From NCBI RefSeq assembly GCF_000169335.1, contig NZ_AAXW01000022.1:1-64000 (forward strand): a stretch of DNA of 64,000 bases, in the 5' to 3' direction. This DNA is from Crocosphaera chwakensis CCY0110. Its GTDB lineage: Bacteria; Cyanobacteriota; Cyanobacteriia; Cyanobacteriales; Microcystaceae. Below the pieces are notes generated by a model. That model saw nothing but the letters and a program-made list of their open reading frames with translations. It did not search any database and had not been told where the DNA came from. Of this stretch, positions 26,637 to 36,560 are shown piece after piece; within the stretch, counting starts at the first letter, position 1, and each line of letters starts with the position of its first letter. A program made the translations under genes and the position numbers.

Positions 26637-28421
26637 ATGATTAATCCTTATACCTCGCAACCCTCGGCGAATATTCTAATTGTTGATGATAAACCCCCAA
26701 ACCTTCGTATTTTATCGACCATGTTAGTTAAAGCAGGGTATAAAGTTCGGGCGGTGACCAGTGGCAATATGGCATTAACAGCAGCTAAAACCATGCCTCC
26801 AGATATCATACTCTTAGATATCAAAATGCCTGATATAGATGGTTATCAGGTTTGTCAAGAACTCAAACAGTTCCCAGAAACCGCAGAGATTCCTGTCATT
26901 TTTCTCAGTGCTTTGCAAGACGTGGAAGATAAAGTCAAAGCCTTTGAAGCAGGGGGAGTCGATTACATTATTAAACCCTTTCAGTTTGAAGAAGTTCGCG
27001 CTAGAGTCTCTCTTCATTTGACCTTTAGACAAACCCGTTATCAACTGCAACAATTAAACCAAGAACTGGAAAAACGAGTTGAAGAACGTAGCACAGATTT
27101 ACTTAAGGCTCAAGAAGAACTGCTATTTCATGCCCGTCACGATAGTTTAACGGAATTAGCTAACCGTCTCTTATTTTTAGAACGGGTTGATTTAGCTCTG
27201 AAACGGGTTCACGAAGAGAATAATTATACTTTTGCTGTCTTAGTCATTGATCTTGATCGTTTTAAAAGAATTAACGATAGTGAGGGTCATATCGTAGGCG
27301 ATCGCTTGTTAGTCGAGGTCAGTCGTAGCCTAGAAACGTTAGTCAGTCCGGCTGATACTGTAGCCCGCTTAGGGGGAGATGAATTTGCCATTTTACTCGA
27401 TCCCATTGATGATGTTAATGAAGCTCTCAAAGTCGCCCAACAGGTCAAAACAACCTTAACTACTTCGTTTTTTATCCAAGATAAAGAAGTGTTTACCAGT
27501 CCCAGTATTGGTTTAAGCATCAGTCACCGTAAATATCAATCCGCTATCGAAATTTTACAGGATGCCGATATTGCTATGGGACAAGCTAAAGAAAAGGGAC
27601 GGGGAAGATATGAAATTTTTAATCAAAAAATGCACGCCCAAGCATTAAAATTATTAACTTTAGAAACGGATTTACGTCACGGAATCGATAAAGAGGAATT
27701 TAAAGTTTATTATCAACCTATTATGCAATTAAACCCCATTGAATTAGTGGGGTTTGAAGCTTTAATTCGTTGGCAACATCCCTACAAAGGTTTTATTTCC
27801 CCTGGAGAATTTATTCCGGTTGCTGAAAATACAGGATTAATTATTCCCCTTGGCACAATCGTTTTAGAAAAGGTATGTCATCAGATAAAAATCTGGAACA
27901 AAAAATATCCTCACGCAACGAGTTTAAAAGTTGCTGTTAATTTTTCTAGTAAACAATTTAATGATGTCAATCTTGTCAAAAACATTGACGAAGTTTTAGA
28001 AAAAATGAACTTAAATTCTAATAATTTAAAAATAGAAATCACAGAAACCTCTTTGATTGAACATTCTTTGAAAACCATCAAATTAGTTAAAGAATTAAAA
28101 AAACGTAATTTAGAAATTTGTCTTGATGATTTTGGTACAGGTTATTCTTCTTTAAGTTATTTGCATCGTTTTCCGGTTGATATCTTAAAAATTGATCGTT
28201 CTTTTATCAATAGTATTGGGCAACCCGAAGAAAATTTAGAAATTATTCAATCTATTATTACTTTAGCTCATAACTTAGGAATGAAAGTAGTGGCAGAAGG
28301 TATTGAAACTGAAGAACAACTCATTTATTTACAACAATTAAACTGTGATTTTGGTCAAGGATACTTTTTTAATCGACCTTTACCACCCGCAGAAGTAGAA
28401 AAATTATTAGAAACTAATTAA
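26637..28421 (+). CDS. Response regulator with GGDEF and EAL domains
   Basis: Bifunctional c-di-GMP protein. 594 residues: receiver domain (about 11-130; VDDKPPN, phospho-Asp in LLDIKMPDIDG, Lys in IIKPF), a coiled-coil linker (140-165), GGDEF domain (about 170-330) with intact RLGGDEF, and EAL domain (340-590). The EAL domain keeps GFEALIRWQHP, VAVNFS, EITETS, DDFGTGYSSL and GQGYFF, so phosphodiesterase activity is likely. No RxxD inhibitory site lies five residues before GGDEF. The gene starts about 66 bases after the kinase remnant, so its former input kinase may have been that gene. Confidence 0.95.
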   Translation: MINPYTSQPSANILIVDDKPPNLRILSTMLVKAGYKVRAVTSGNMALTAAKTMPPDIILLDIKMPDIDGYQVCQELKQFPETAEIPVIFLSALQDVEDKVKAFEAGGVDYIIKPFQFEEVRARVSLHLTFRQTRYQLQQLNQELEKRVEERSTDLLKAQEELLFHARHDSLTELANRLLFLERVDLALKRVHEENNYTFAVLVIDLDRFKRINDSEGHIVGDRLLVEVSRSLETLVSPADTVARLGGDEFAILLDPIDDVNEALKVAQQVKTTLTTSFFIQDKEVFTSPSIGLSISHRKYQSAIEILQDADIAMGQAKEKGRGRYEIFNQKMHAQALKLLTLETDLRHGIDKEEFKVYYQPIMQLNPIELVGFEALIRWQHPYKGFISPGEFIPVAENTGLIIPLGTIVLEKVCHQIKIWNKKYPHATSLKVAVNFSSKQFNDVNLVKNIDEVLEKMNLNSNNLKIEITETSLIEHSLKTIKLVKELKKRNLEICLDDFGTGYSSLSYLHRFPVDILKIDRSFINSIGQPEENLEIIQSIITLAHNLGMKVVAEGIETEEQLIYLQQLNCDFGQGYFFNRPLPPAEVEKLLETN

Positions 28422-28507
28422 TAATTATTTAATTAGGTTGAATTGATTATTTTTCATGGATCATTGATAATAAATAAAGACCGATTGATCATGATATAAG
28501 GGATAGA

Positions 28508-29599
28508 ATGCTCAAAGCTGGAATCGTTGGACTACCTAACGTCGGTAAATCGACTTTATTTAATGCTCTTGTTGCTAATGCCAAAGCAGACGCAGCTAAT
28601 TTCCCCTTTTGTACCATTGAACCGAATGTAGGCGTTGTGTCGGTTCCTGATGAACGATTAACGGTTTTAGCTGAACTTTCCCAGTCTGATAAAGTTGTCC
28701 CCACTCGTATGGAATTTGTGGACATTGCAGGCTTAGTCAAAGGAGCTTCCCAAGGAGAAGGACTTGGTAACCAATTCTTAGCAAATATACGCGAAGTCGA
28801 TGCCATTGTTCACGTGGTACGCTGTTTTGATGACGATGATATTATTCATGTTTCGGGTTCCGTTGACCCGGCTAGGGATATTGAAGTGATTAATCTAGAA
28901 TTGGCTTTAGCCGACCTCAGTCAGATGGAAAAACGTCTAGAACGGGTACAAAAGCAAGTCAAGGGTAAAAAAGAAGGTCAAGAGGAAATTGTCGCCTTAG
29001 AGAAGATTATTGCTGCGCTCAATGAAGGAACAGGAGCGCGTCATGTCGAGTTAAGCAAAGAAGAAGAAGTGTTAATCAAACCCTTGGGACTATTGACCCG
29101 TAAACCCATTATTTATGCAGCTAATGTGTCAGAAGATGACTTAGCCACGGGAAATGATTGGGTTGAAGAGGTGAGAAAGATTGCTGAAGCTGACAATGCA
29201 AAGGTCGTAATTGTTTCTGCTCAAGTCGAATCGGAATTAATTGAGATTTCTGAAGAGGAAAAAGCAGACTATTTAGACGCTTTAGGGGTTAAAGAGGGAG
29301 GTTTACAATCATTAATTAAAGCCACTTATGAATTATTAGGACTGAGAACTTATTTAACCACTGGCCCCCAGGAAACTCGCGCTTGGACTATTTTTGCTGG
29401 AATGAAAGCACCCCAAGCAGCAGGGGTTATTCATACCGACTTTGAACGGGGATTTATCCGCGCTGAGACGATTTCCTATGAAGATTTAGTGGCGTGTAAA
29501 ACCATGACAGTGGCTAAAGAAAAGGGATTGGTTCGTAGTGAAGGAAAAGACTATGTGGTAAAGGAAGGGGATGTGATGTTATTTAGGTTCAATGTTTAA
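28508..29599 (+). CDS. ychF: Redox-regulated ATPase YchF (Obg-like)
   Basis: OLA1/YchF family P-loop protein that binds ribosomes and hydrolyses ATP. 363 residues, full length. G1 GLPNVGKSTLFNAL at 8-21, G3 VDIAGLVKGASQGEGLGNQFL, the NxxE-type G4 replacement in YAANVSEDDLA, and a C-terminal TGS domain (QAAGVIHTDFERGFIRAETI to GDVMLFRFNV). Start ATG follows GGGA. Confidence 0.97.
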   Translation: MLKAGIVGLPNVGKSTLFNALVANAKADAANFPFCTIEPNVGVVSVPDERLTVLAELSQSDKVVPTRMEFVDIAGLVKGASQGEGLGNQFLANIREVDAIVHVVRCFDDDDIIHVSGSVDPARDIEVINLELALADLSQMEKRLERVQKQVKGKKEGQEEIVALEKIIAALNEGTGARHVELSKEEEVLIKPLGLLTRKPIIYAANVSEDDLATGNDWVEEVRKIAEADNAKVVIVSAQVESELIEISEEEKADYLDALGVKEGGLQSLIKATYELLGLRTYLTTGPQETRAWTIFAGMKAPQAAGVIHTDFERGFIRAETISYEDLVACKTMTVAKEKGLVRSEGKDYVVKEGDVMLFRFNV

Positions 29600-29635
29600 T
29601 TATCCACCTTTCATTTTTATTAACAGGTAAATAGG

Positions 29636-29663
29636 AAAAACAGTCCAGAAAAGTCCTGGACTG
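29636..29663 (-). terminator. Intrinsic terminator for the minus-strand response regulator gene
   Basis: Perfect 8-base stem CAGTCCAG (29641-29648) / CTGGACTG (29656-29663) with a 7-base loop. Read on the minus strand it is followed by TTTTT (plus-strand AAAAA 29636-29640). It lies about 150 bases after the stop of the regulator gene at 29817. Confidence 0.75.
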
Positions 29664-29816
29664 CCATTAAGAGCTGCCGATGAAGCGTAAAACATCAAAA
29701 AAACGGCTAACTCTTGTTACGGAGACACTTTTAAAGTTTGAATAGATAACAGTATATTAAACTTGTTGTTTATTGTAACTTAAGTGACCCGTAATATTGG
29801 GTTTTGTTCCCAGAGT

Positions 29817-30491
29817 TTAACTAACTAAATGATGATCTAAGGCGAAACGGACTAATTCTGCACGGTTGCTCGTGTCAGTTTTCCGCAGCAGACTACTAAC
29901 ATACTTTTCAATGGTACGAGGACTTAAATGGAGTCTCTGACCAATTTCCCCGTTAGATAGTCCAGTGGTTAATAAATCAAGCACTTCGCTTTCTCTTCGA
30001 GTTAAGTCTAAAAATTCCATTTCTGCTTGGATGGAAATTTTAGCAGCTTCTTGTTGTTGTTGGAGATTTTTTTGAGTCTGGGACTGTTCTTGAGAAAACC
30101 GCCATTCTGACTGAATGATTTGCGATCGCTCCAACAAATTACGGATCACTGCCTTTAATTCCTCCATTTCAAAGGGTTTGGGTAAATAGACATCACAACC
30201 AACTTGATACCCTTGAATACGCTCTTCTGTTGTATCGCACTCGGTCAAGAAGACTACAGGAAGCAAACGAAACTCAGGGAGTTGTCGCAGTTCTTTGACT
30301 AAGGTATAACCGTCTTTGTATGGCATTTTAATATCCGATACCAACAAATGGGGACGATAAGTTTGAACTAGGGAAAAAGCATCTTCTCCATTTTGGGCGG
30401 TTATCGCTGCATAACCGTGCATTTCTAAGTAGTCTTTAACGGCGACACGAATTCCTAGGTCGTCATCGGCGACTAAAATCAGTAATGGCAT
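29817..30491 (-). CDS. NarL-family response regulator, Rre1/Ycf29-like
   Basis: Receiver plus LuxR-type HTH transcription factor, 224 residues. Receiver: VADDDLG, phospho-Asp in VSDIKMP, Lys in YLPKPFEM. A Gln-rich linker (about 128-155) follows, then the HTH LTRRESEVLDLLTTGLSN and LHLSPRTIEKYVSSLLRK. The phrases YLPKPFEMEELKAVIRNLLE and RSQIIQSEWRFSQEQ fit what I recall of cyanobacterial Rre1 (plastid Ycf29), partner of Hik34/Hik2 in stress control; the specific identity is inferred from memory. Its own downstream terminator lies at 29636-29663. Confidence 0.85.
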   Translation of the reverse strand: MPLLILVADDDLGIRVAVKDYLEMHGYAAITAQNGEDAFSLVQTYRPHLLVSDIKMPYKDGYTLVKELRQLPEFRLLPVVFLTECDTTEERIQGYQVGCDVYLPKPFEMEELKAVIRNLLERSQIIQSEWRFSQEQSQTQKNLQQQQEAAKISIQAEMEFLDLTRRESEVLDLLTTGLSNGEIGQRLHLSPRTIEKYVSSLLRKTDTSNRAELVRFALDHHLVS

Positions 30492-30648
30492 AAGTGAGGA
30501 TTCTTGTCTCTACTTCAAGCATAGCATTTTTTTATTCTCTTAATGTAATGTCGTACCGAAGCGTTATCCGTTAATTACAGTATTTTGCTGAGGACTTTGA
30601 TAAAATTGTGTTGTGAAATGCGATCGCCCTATTAAGTAAAGCAAAATT

Positions 30649-31068
30649 ATGGCAGAAGAGACAAAACCCAAAGCAAAAAAAGAAAAGCCTCCCGCTATTG
30701 AGGAGAAACCTTTCACGGAGTTTATGGAGGAACATTTTACGCCGACTCTTAAAGAAAGTCTCATCAACCAAGGACTTGATGATATCGAGTTATCTTTTAC
30801 TAAAGCGGATATATCCATCGCCGGAGCAACGTCTGATGAACCCTGCTGGCAAGTCATTGGTACCTGGAACCAAGGACAACGCCAATTTAAACTTTATTTT
30901 CTTGAAGAAGATATCAAAGGTCAAAAAGCTTTTTCCTATGCCGTTAATGGGAAGCCTCCGAGTACCATTGAATCCTTTATGATTGATGAACGTAAGATTA
31001 ACTTAGATTTGATGGTGTTATATACTCTACAACGCCTAAATGGACAAAAATGGTTAACCCGAAATTAA
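30649..31068 (+). CDS. DUF2996 family protein
   Basis: 139 residues, cyanobacteria-specific family of unknown function. A Lys/Pro/Glu-rich N terminus (AEETKPKAKKEKPPAIEEK) is followed by the domain: FTEFMEEHFTPTLKESL, CWQVIGTWNQGQRQFKLYF and ESFMIDERKINLDLMVLYTL. No signal or membrane segment. Divergent from the Rre1-like gene across 157 bases that include a HIP1 site. Confidence 0.88.
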   Translation: MAEETKPKAKKEKPPAIEEKPFTEFMEEHFTPTLKESLINQGLDDIELSFTKADISIAGATSDEPCWQVIGTWNQGQRQFKLYFLEEDIKGQKAFSYAVNGKPPSTIESFMIDERKINLDLMVLYTLQRLNGQKWLTRN

Positions 31069-31140
31069 TTAATTGATGAAAAGGTCGGAAGTATAGGAAG
31101 ACGCTTAATATTTTCTTCCTCTGCTTCCCCTGTTTATGCT

Positions 31141-32076
31141 TTAAAGAGTAGAAAACTCTCCTAAAATTTTAACCTCTGGTTCAAGCAGTAAAGACCAATG
31201 AGCCTGGACTTTTTCTTGAACATGATGAATGAGTCGAAAAATATCTTCTGCTTTAGCCTGACCGCAATTTAAGATAAAATTAGCGTGACGCTGGGAAACC
31301 TCTGCATCTCCTACTCGATATCCTTTTAAGCCTAACTGTTCGATCAACCAACCAGCAGCATAGGGAGTAGGATTACGGAATACACTGCCACAACTAGGTT
31401 TATCGTAGGGTTGAGAGCTTTTACGCTGCCAAAGATTGTCTTGTGTGGTGGCGGTAACAACTTCACGGCTAAACCCTGGTTGTAGTTGAAAGGTAGCTTC
31501 TATAACTAACCGTTGTCCCCCTTGTAAAGCAGAGGTACGATAACTGTAGTTTAAGTCTTCGGGAGTTAACGTTTCAACCTTACCATCTGGAGACACCACC
31601 ACAGCACTAACTAAACAGTCTGCAGCACATTGATTATGCGCCCCTGCATTCATGACCACCGCCCCGCCAACGGTTCCAGGAATACCCACAGCCCATTCTA
31701 AGCCTCTCCAGCCTCGTTTTGCTGCTTGCCAAGCCACACTGACAATGGGTTGTCCGGCTGCTACGGTAATACGTCCTGTTTCTTCGTCGAACTGACGGTG
31801 ACGAAGATAACGGGTACTTAAGACTAACCCATCAATTCCGCGATCGCTAATTAATAGATTTGAGCCGGCTCCCAATAACATCAAGGGAATATCTTGTTTT
31901 TGGAACCATTCAAAGATTCCTTGTAACTCATCCCAGTTACGAGGGGCAGCATACCATCGGGCTTGTCCCCCAACTCGATAGGAGGTATGGGGGGCAAGGG
32001 AGAAGTTAGGATAAATTTTTCCTGTGGTTCCCGATAGTTCAATAGGCTTAGATGAAGGGGAAAAAGCGGTGGTCAT
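31141..32076 (-). CDS. murB: UDP-N-acetylenolpyruvoylglucosamine reductase
   Basis: FAD enzyme that reduces UDP-GlcNAc-enolpyruvate to UDP-MurNAc in peptidoglycan synthesis. 311 residues, type with the YRVGG opening (TSYRVGGQARWY). FAD-binding block LLGAGSNLLISDRGIDG and GIPGTVGGAVVMNAGAH, and the catalytic Ser in PSCGSVFRNP. It lies downstream of murC on the same strand with 142 bases between them, so the two probably form one transcript. Confidence 0.96.
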   Translation of the reverse strand: MTTAFSPSSKPIELSGTTGKIYPNFSLAPHTSYRVGGQARWYAAPRNWDELQGIFEWFQKQDIPLMLLGAGSNLLISDRGIDGLVLSTRYLRHRQFDEETGRITVAAGQPIVSVAWQAAKRGWRGLEWAVGIPGTVGGAVVMNAGAHNQCAADCLVSAVVVSPDGKVETLTPEDLNYSYRTSALQGGQRLVIEATFQLQPGFSREVVTATTQDNLWQRKSSQPYDKPSCGSVFRNPTPYAAGWLIEQLGLKGYRVGDAEVSQRHANFILNCGQAKAEDIFRLIHHVQEKVQAHWSLLLEPEVKILGEFSTL

Positions 32077-32218
32077 GGTTCCTTACTACTTAATGAGGGT
32101 AATCTGAGAAAGACGACTATAGGTTAAACTAATTGTTCCTAAATCTTGTTAAAAATTGAGGATAATTAGCTCTTTTTTGACCTATTATGCTTGGTTTCAG
32201 CAATCAATATATCGGTGA

Positions 32219-33787
32219 TCACTGAGTAATTGAATTCCTGATTTTTGTTTCAGATTTCGCTGTTAGTTGTTGACTTAATTCAGTCGTTTCATACTGAGTA
32301 ATTACTTGAGGAATAATCTGATTGAGATTTCCTGCACCCAAAAACATCACTAAATCACCAGATTGTAAAAAATCAGGCAATACTTGATGTAAATGCTTGA
32401 GGGAGGGTTCGTAAATTACATGAGAATGATTATGTTTTATTGCTTCGGCTAAATCTTGACCACTAATATTGTGGAGATTAACTTCTCCTGCACTGTAGAT
32501 GTCAGTCAAAATAACTAAGTCTGCATCCTTAAAACAAGCAGCAAATTCTTTTAAAAAGGTGGCTGTTCGACTGTAGCGATGGGGTTGAAAAATAGCGACC
32601 ACACGAGAAATATTTTCGCCATCAACTTTACAACGAGCAGCCGATAGGGTGGCTTCAATTTCACTAGGATGATGGGCATAATCATCAATGAAGGTAATAC
32701 CGTTACAATGGCCACGGTGTTCAAACCGTCGTTTTGCTCCTGCAAAAGTGAAAAGGGCATCTGCAATAACCCCAAAATCTAATCCTAATTTTCGTCCTAC
32801 TGCGATCGCTGCTAAGGCATTACTAACATTGTGGCTTCCTGGAATGGTGAGACGCATCTCTCCTAAATAGCGACCCTTTTCCCAAACCTCGGCCGTAGTT
32901 CCTTTGTGGTTGCTAACGATATTTTTAACGGTGTAATCTGCCCCTTTTGTCGAGTCTAAGCTATAAGTGATCGAAGGAGTTAATTGAGTCGCTACCGTTT
33001 CACAGTCTAAACACCCAATCAATAGATCACACTGGGTTTCAAAAATTTGGAAGGTTTTGACCACATCATCGAGGGTTTGATAATGGTCAGGGTGATCCAG
33101 TTCAATATTGGTAACAATGCCAATATTAGGATAATGCTTAGTCAAAGAACCATCGGACTCATCTGCTTCTGCTACGAGATAACCGCCTTTAGCCCCGATG
33201 CGAGCATTTCCTTCCCAAGCATCGACTTCTCCCCCCACAATAATCGTCGGATCAACCCCTGCTTTGAGTAGCATATAGCCAATTAAACTGCTGGTGGTTG
33301 TTTTGCCGTGGGTTCCAGCAACCGCAATACTTTGATAATCACGAATTAAAGCAGCCAAGACATCGGAACGATGAAAGATAGGACATCCTTTTTCTTTGGC
33401 TGCAGCATACTCAGAGTTACTATGAGCAATAGCAGTTGAACAGATGACTTGAGGTAACGTTTCGTTAAATAATAAATCATTGGGGTCAGCCAAAGTTTTA
33501 CTATTACCATTGGAGTAGGATGGCTGACTCCCATTAACCGCCACTGATACCGTTTCTAATACTTGTTCTCGACAACCACTAAATAATTCTAAATTAGTGG
33601 CCTCCTGACGACTAAAAATATGAGCCCCAACTCCTTGTAATCGCTCAGTAATATGGGTTGAGCGCAAATCCGACCCCGATACGGGTAATTGCCGTTTAGC
33701 CAAGACATAGGCTAAGGCGGACATTCCGATGCCACCAATGCCAATAAAATGAAAAGGCCGTCCACTAAAATCTACGGTTTTCACCAT
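32219..33787 (-). CDS. murC: UDP-N-acetylmuramate--L-alanine ligase
   Basis: Adds L-alanine to UDP-MurNAc. 522 residues, a little longer than the usual 460-490. Domain 1 FIGIGGIGMSALAYVLA, ATP loop GTHGKTTTSSLIGYML, EADESDGSL, and the ligase C domain (FIDDYAHHPSEIEATL, VAIFQPHRYSRT). The extra length is a polar insertion (about residues 80-108, including NGSQPSYSNGNSKT) before QVICSTAIAHSN. Upstream gene of the murC-murB pair. Confidence 0.97.
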   Translation of the reverse strand: MVKTVDFSGRPFHFIGIGGIGMSALAYVLAKRQLPVSGSDLRSTHITERLQGVGAHIFSRQEATNLELFSGCREQVLETVSVAVNGSQPSYSNGNSKTLADPNDLLFNETLPQVICSTAIAHSNSEYAAAKEKGCPIFHRSDVLAALIRDYQSIAVAGTHGKTTTSSLIGYMLLKAGVDPTIIVGGEVDAWEGNARIGAKGGYLVAEADESDGSLTKHYPNIGIVTNIELDHPDHYQTLDDVVKTFQIFETQCDLLIGCLDCETVATQLTPSITYSLDSTKGADYTVKNIVSNHKGTTAEVWEKGRYLGEMRLTIPGSHNVSNALAAIAVGRKLGLDFGVIADALFTFAGAKRRFEHRGHCNGITFIDDYAHHPSEIEATLSAARCKVDGENISRVVAIFQPHRYSRTATFLKEFAACFKDADLVILTDIYSAGEVNLHNISGQDLAEAIKHNHSHVIYEPSLKHLHQVLPDFLQSGDLVMFLGAGNLNQIIPQVITQYETTELSQQLTAKSETKIRNSITQ

Positions 33788-34031
33788 TACCTCTCCTCAC
33801 ATACCACACAACAAATAGTTAAATCAATAAATTATGATTTTACGGGCTATGATATCAAAAACTGACTCATTGGTCATTAAGACTTATCTGTTCAGTATGT
33901 ACCACATCACATTATTCTGAACCCACTTTATTATAAAGAGTTCCCTAACTCGGAAATTCAGACACCGTAAATGGATCATATTTTATATTAGTACACACAA
34001 AATTGTTAAAAAACTATCAAAAGGATGACAA

Positions 34032-34298
34032 ACTGCAATAAGTAAAGATTTACTTAAAAATGTTCTTAGACTAAATATTTTATTGTTTTTGCGGTCAATT
34101 AAGAATCTTAATACGGAAAATTTAAACTATATTGATGGTGATGAGAACAAACTGAGACAAGTTTTAATTAACATATTAAGCAATGGGATTAATTTTTCTG
34201 AAACAGGAACCCTAATCCTACAAGCTGAAAATATGATAAATAATGAATTTTTCTTATGTTTCACTCATCTGATCTGCAAACAAATTTTAGCATTATGA
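34032..34298 (+). pseudogene. Fragment of a histidine kinase (N-box region)
   Basis: In one frame: ISKDLLKNVLRLNILLFLRS, then NYIDGDENKLRQVLINILSN and GINFSETGTLILQ, the end of a dimerisation-linked region and the N-box of a HATPase domain. The phospho-accepting His and the G boxes are absent, and the frame then runs into non-homologous residues and stops. There is no start codon with a ribosome site. It abuts and overlaps the receiver-GGDEF gene, so a hybrid kinase may have been partly deleted here. Confidence 0.65.
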
Positions 34299-35251
34299 TC
34301 ATTGATGATCAGGTTAGTAATTTAGAACTACTATCGTTGATGCTAGATCAGCAAGGGTATGAAGTGAGCCAATTCCTTAATGGCTTAACGGCTTTGAAAT
34401 CTATAGAATTATCGCTTCCTGACTTAATTTTACTTGATATTAGAATGCCAGAAATCGATGGTTATACTGTTTGTCGAAAGTTGAAAGAAAATCATAAAAG
34501 TCGGGATATTCCCGTGATCTTTATTAGTGCTAATGATAGAGCTTTAGATAAAGTGCAAGCTTTTTCTGTGGGAGGATGTGATTATATTAGTAAACCATTT
34601 AATGTAGCTGAAGTGTTGGCGAGAGTCGAAAATCATCTAAAAGTCAAACAACTACAAAAAGCATTAAAAGAAAGAAATAAACATTTAGAAAGTGTAGTGA
34701 AAGCCTTAGAAGAAGCCAACAAAAAACTAGAAGATATTTCTCGTCTTGATGCTTTAACCCAGATTAGCAACCGACTTCATTTTAATGATTGTCTAGAGAG
34801 AGAATGGAAAAGGGCAATGAGAGAAAAAGAGCCATTAGGACTGATTTTATGTGATATTGATGACTTTAAACGATACAATGATACTTATGGTCATTTGCAA
34901 GGCGATCGCTGTCTTCATGACGTTGCCCAAGGGTTAAACAAGGCTGTTTTGAGAGGGACGGATCTCGTTTGTCGTTACGGGGGAGAAGAATTTGCCATTA
35001 TTCTCCCTAATACGGATTTTTCAGGAGCCGAACCTATCTGTCAAAGAATTGTTAAACAAATCAGAGACTTAAAAATTCTTCATTCTGCTTCTTCTGTTTG
35101 TAATTACGTTTCGGTTAGTGTAGGGTTTGCTAGTTTAGTCCCTTCGATTCACTCCACGTCAGATAAATTAATTTGTTTAAGTGATAAGGCTCTCTATAGA
35201 GCTAAAAAAGAAGGGAAGAATAGATTTCAAATCTTCCCAGACAAACACTGA
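34256..35251 (+). CDS. Response regulator diguanylate cyclase (REC-GGDEF)
   Basis: 331 residues: receiver (about 13-130; MIIDDQVSN, phospho-Asp in LLDIRMPEIDG, Lys in YISKPF), a coiled-coil linker (140-162), and a GGDEF domain with intact GGEEF. An inhibitory site RGTD lies five residues before GGEEF, so product feedback is expected. It should make c-di-GMP. The first ATG 34256 lies in leftover kinase sequence; ATG 34295 (MIIDDQ) is a plausible alternative. Neither has a clear ribosome site, and this may once have been the receiver end of a longer kinase. Confidence 0.88.
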   Translation: MFHSSDLQTNFSIMIIDDQVSNLELLSLMLDQQGYEVSQFLNGLTALKSIELSLPDLILLDIRMPEIDGYTVCRKLKENHKSRDIPVIFISANDRALDKVQAFSVGGCDYISKPFNVAEVLARVENHLKVKQLQKALKERNKHLESVVKALEEANKKLEDISRLDALTQISNRLHFNDCLEREWKRAMREKEPLGLILCDIDDFKRYNDTYGHLQGDRCLHDVAQGLNKAVLRGTDLVCRYGGEEFAIILPNTDFSGAEPICQRIVKQIRDLKILHSASSVCNYVSVSVGFASLVPSIHSTSDKLICLSDKALYRAKKEGKNRFQIFPDKH

Positions 35252-35379
35252 TAATTAGTTAACTAAAAGCCAAGATCATCTGAGTTAGGAGTGACGATTT
35301 ATTTCAAGCTAGAGTCTGATGATCTCAAGATGATAATGGGAAAAATTACCCACATAAGAAAAAAAGTTGAGCCAGGGTA

Positions 35380-35408
35380 TCGAAAAAGATCAGGGTTTGG
35401 GGTATGAT
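35380..35408 (+). promoter_or_regulatory. Candidate promoter of gap2
   Basis: TCGAAA (35380-35385), 17 bases, then TATGAT (35403-35408), 57 bases before the GTG start. Spacing is ideal and each box has 4-5 of 6 consensus bases. Prediction only. Confidence 0.35.
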
Positions 35409-35465
35409 TGGGGTCATTAATAATGTTTTAATCTATTGAAGTAAAACACAGAGGGTAAGACGCAA

Positions 35466-36479
35466 GTGATTAGAGTAGCAATCAACGGGTTCGGACGTAT
35501 TGGACGCAACTTTTTACGGTGTTGGTTAGGTCGGGAAAATACCAATTTAGAAGTAGTCGGTATTAATGATACTTCTGATCCCAGAACTAATGCTCACCTG
35601 CTAAGATACGATTCTATGCTCGGTATATTAGATGCTGACATTGAGGCAGATGAGAACTCTCTAACGGTTAATGGCAAAACCATTAAGTGTGTTTCCGATC
35701 GTAACCCCTTAAACCTACCTTGGACAGAATGGAATGTCGATTTAGTGGTTGAGTCTACTGGGGTTTTTGTTACGGAAGAGGGTGCATCTAAACACCTCGT
35801 TGCTGGTGCCAAAAAGGTTTTAATTACTGCTCCAGGAAAAGGCGGTAATGTGGGAACTTACGTTGTTGGAGTTAACCACCAAGACTATGACCATGACAAA
35901 CATAATGTAATTAGTAACGCTAGTTGTACCACCAACTGTTTAGCCCCAGTGGTAAAAGTCCTTAATGATAACTTTAATATCATCAAAGGCACCATGACCA
36001 CTACCCACAGTTACACTGGAGATCAGCGGATTTTAGATGCTTCTCACCGTGATCTTCGTCGGGCGCGGGCTGCAGCCGTCAACATCGTTCCTACCTCCAC
36101 TGGAGCAGCTAAAGCAGTAGCTTTAGTGATTCCTGAAATGAAAGGTAAGCTAAACGGTATTGCTATGCGAGTCCCTACTCCTAATGTTTCTGTGGTTGAC
36201 TTAGTGGCACAAGTAGAAAAAAGCACCATTGCAGAACAAGTTAATGAAGTCATGAAGAGTGCTTCAGAAGGCTCGATGAAGGGTATTATTGGCTATAATG
36301 ATTTACCTCTAGTATCTTGCGACTATCGAGGTACAGATGTATCTTCTATCGTTGATGCTAGCTTAACAATGGTTATGGGTGGCGATATGGTTAAAGTCGT
36401 TGCTTGGTACGATAACGAGTGGGGTTATTCTCAACGAGTTGTTGACTTAGCTGAAGTTGTTGCTAATAAGTGGAAATAA
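35466..36479 (+). CDS. gap2: Glyceraldehyde-3-phosphate dehydrogenase, photosynthetic Gap2 type
   Basis: Calvin-cycle and gluconeogenic GAPDH. 337 residues. Nucleotide fold INGFGRIGRNFLRCWLGR, cofactor-selecting NDTSDPRTNAHLL typical of the NADP/NAD enzyme, active site SNASCTTNCLAPV with the catalytic Cys, catalytic His in TTTHSYTGDQ, and WYDNEWGYSQRV. GTG start at 35466, preceded by GAGGG eleven bases upstream. Followed by a strong intrinsic terminator at 36532. No other carbon-fixation gene is adjacent. Confidence 0.96.
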   Translation: MIRVAINGFGRIGRNFLRCWLGRENTNLEVVGINDTSDPRTNAHLLRYDSMLGILDADIEADENSLTVNGKTIKCVSDRNPLNLPWTEWNVDLVVESTGVFVTEEGASKHLVAGAKKVLITAPGKGGNVGTYVVGVNHQDYDHDKHNVISNASCTTNCLAPVVKVLNDNFNIIKGTMTTTHSYTGDQRILDASHRDLRRARAAAVNIVPTSTGAAKAVALVIPEMKGKLNGIAMRVPTPNVSVVDLVAQVEKSTIAEQVNEVMKSASEGSMKGIIGYNDLPLVSCDYRGTDVSSIVDASLTMVMGGDMVKVVAWYDNEWGYSQRVVDLAEVVANKWK

Positions 36480-36531
36480 TTCCACCAAACCACTCAACTT
36501 AATGTAATTTATCATTAATGAAAGAATTTCA

Positions 36532-36560
36532 CCCTCCGACTTATATTCGGGGGGTTTTTT
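36532..36560 (+). terminator. Intrinsic terminator of gap2
   Basis: Stem CCCTCCGA (36532-36539) / TCGGGGGG (36547-36554) with one T-G wobble, 7-base loop CTTATAT, then six T (36555-36560). It lies 53 bases after the gap2 stop. Confidence 0.9.
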
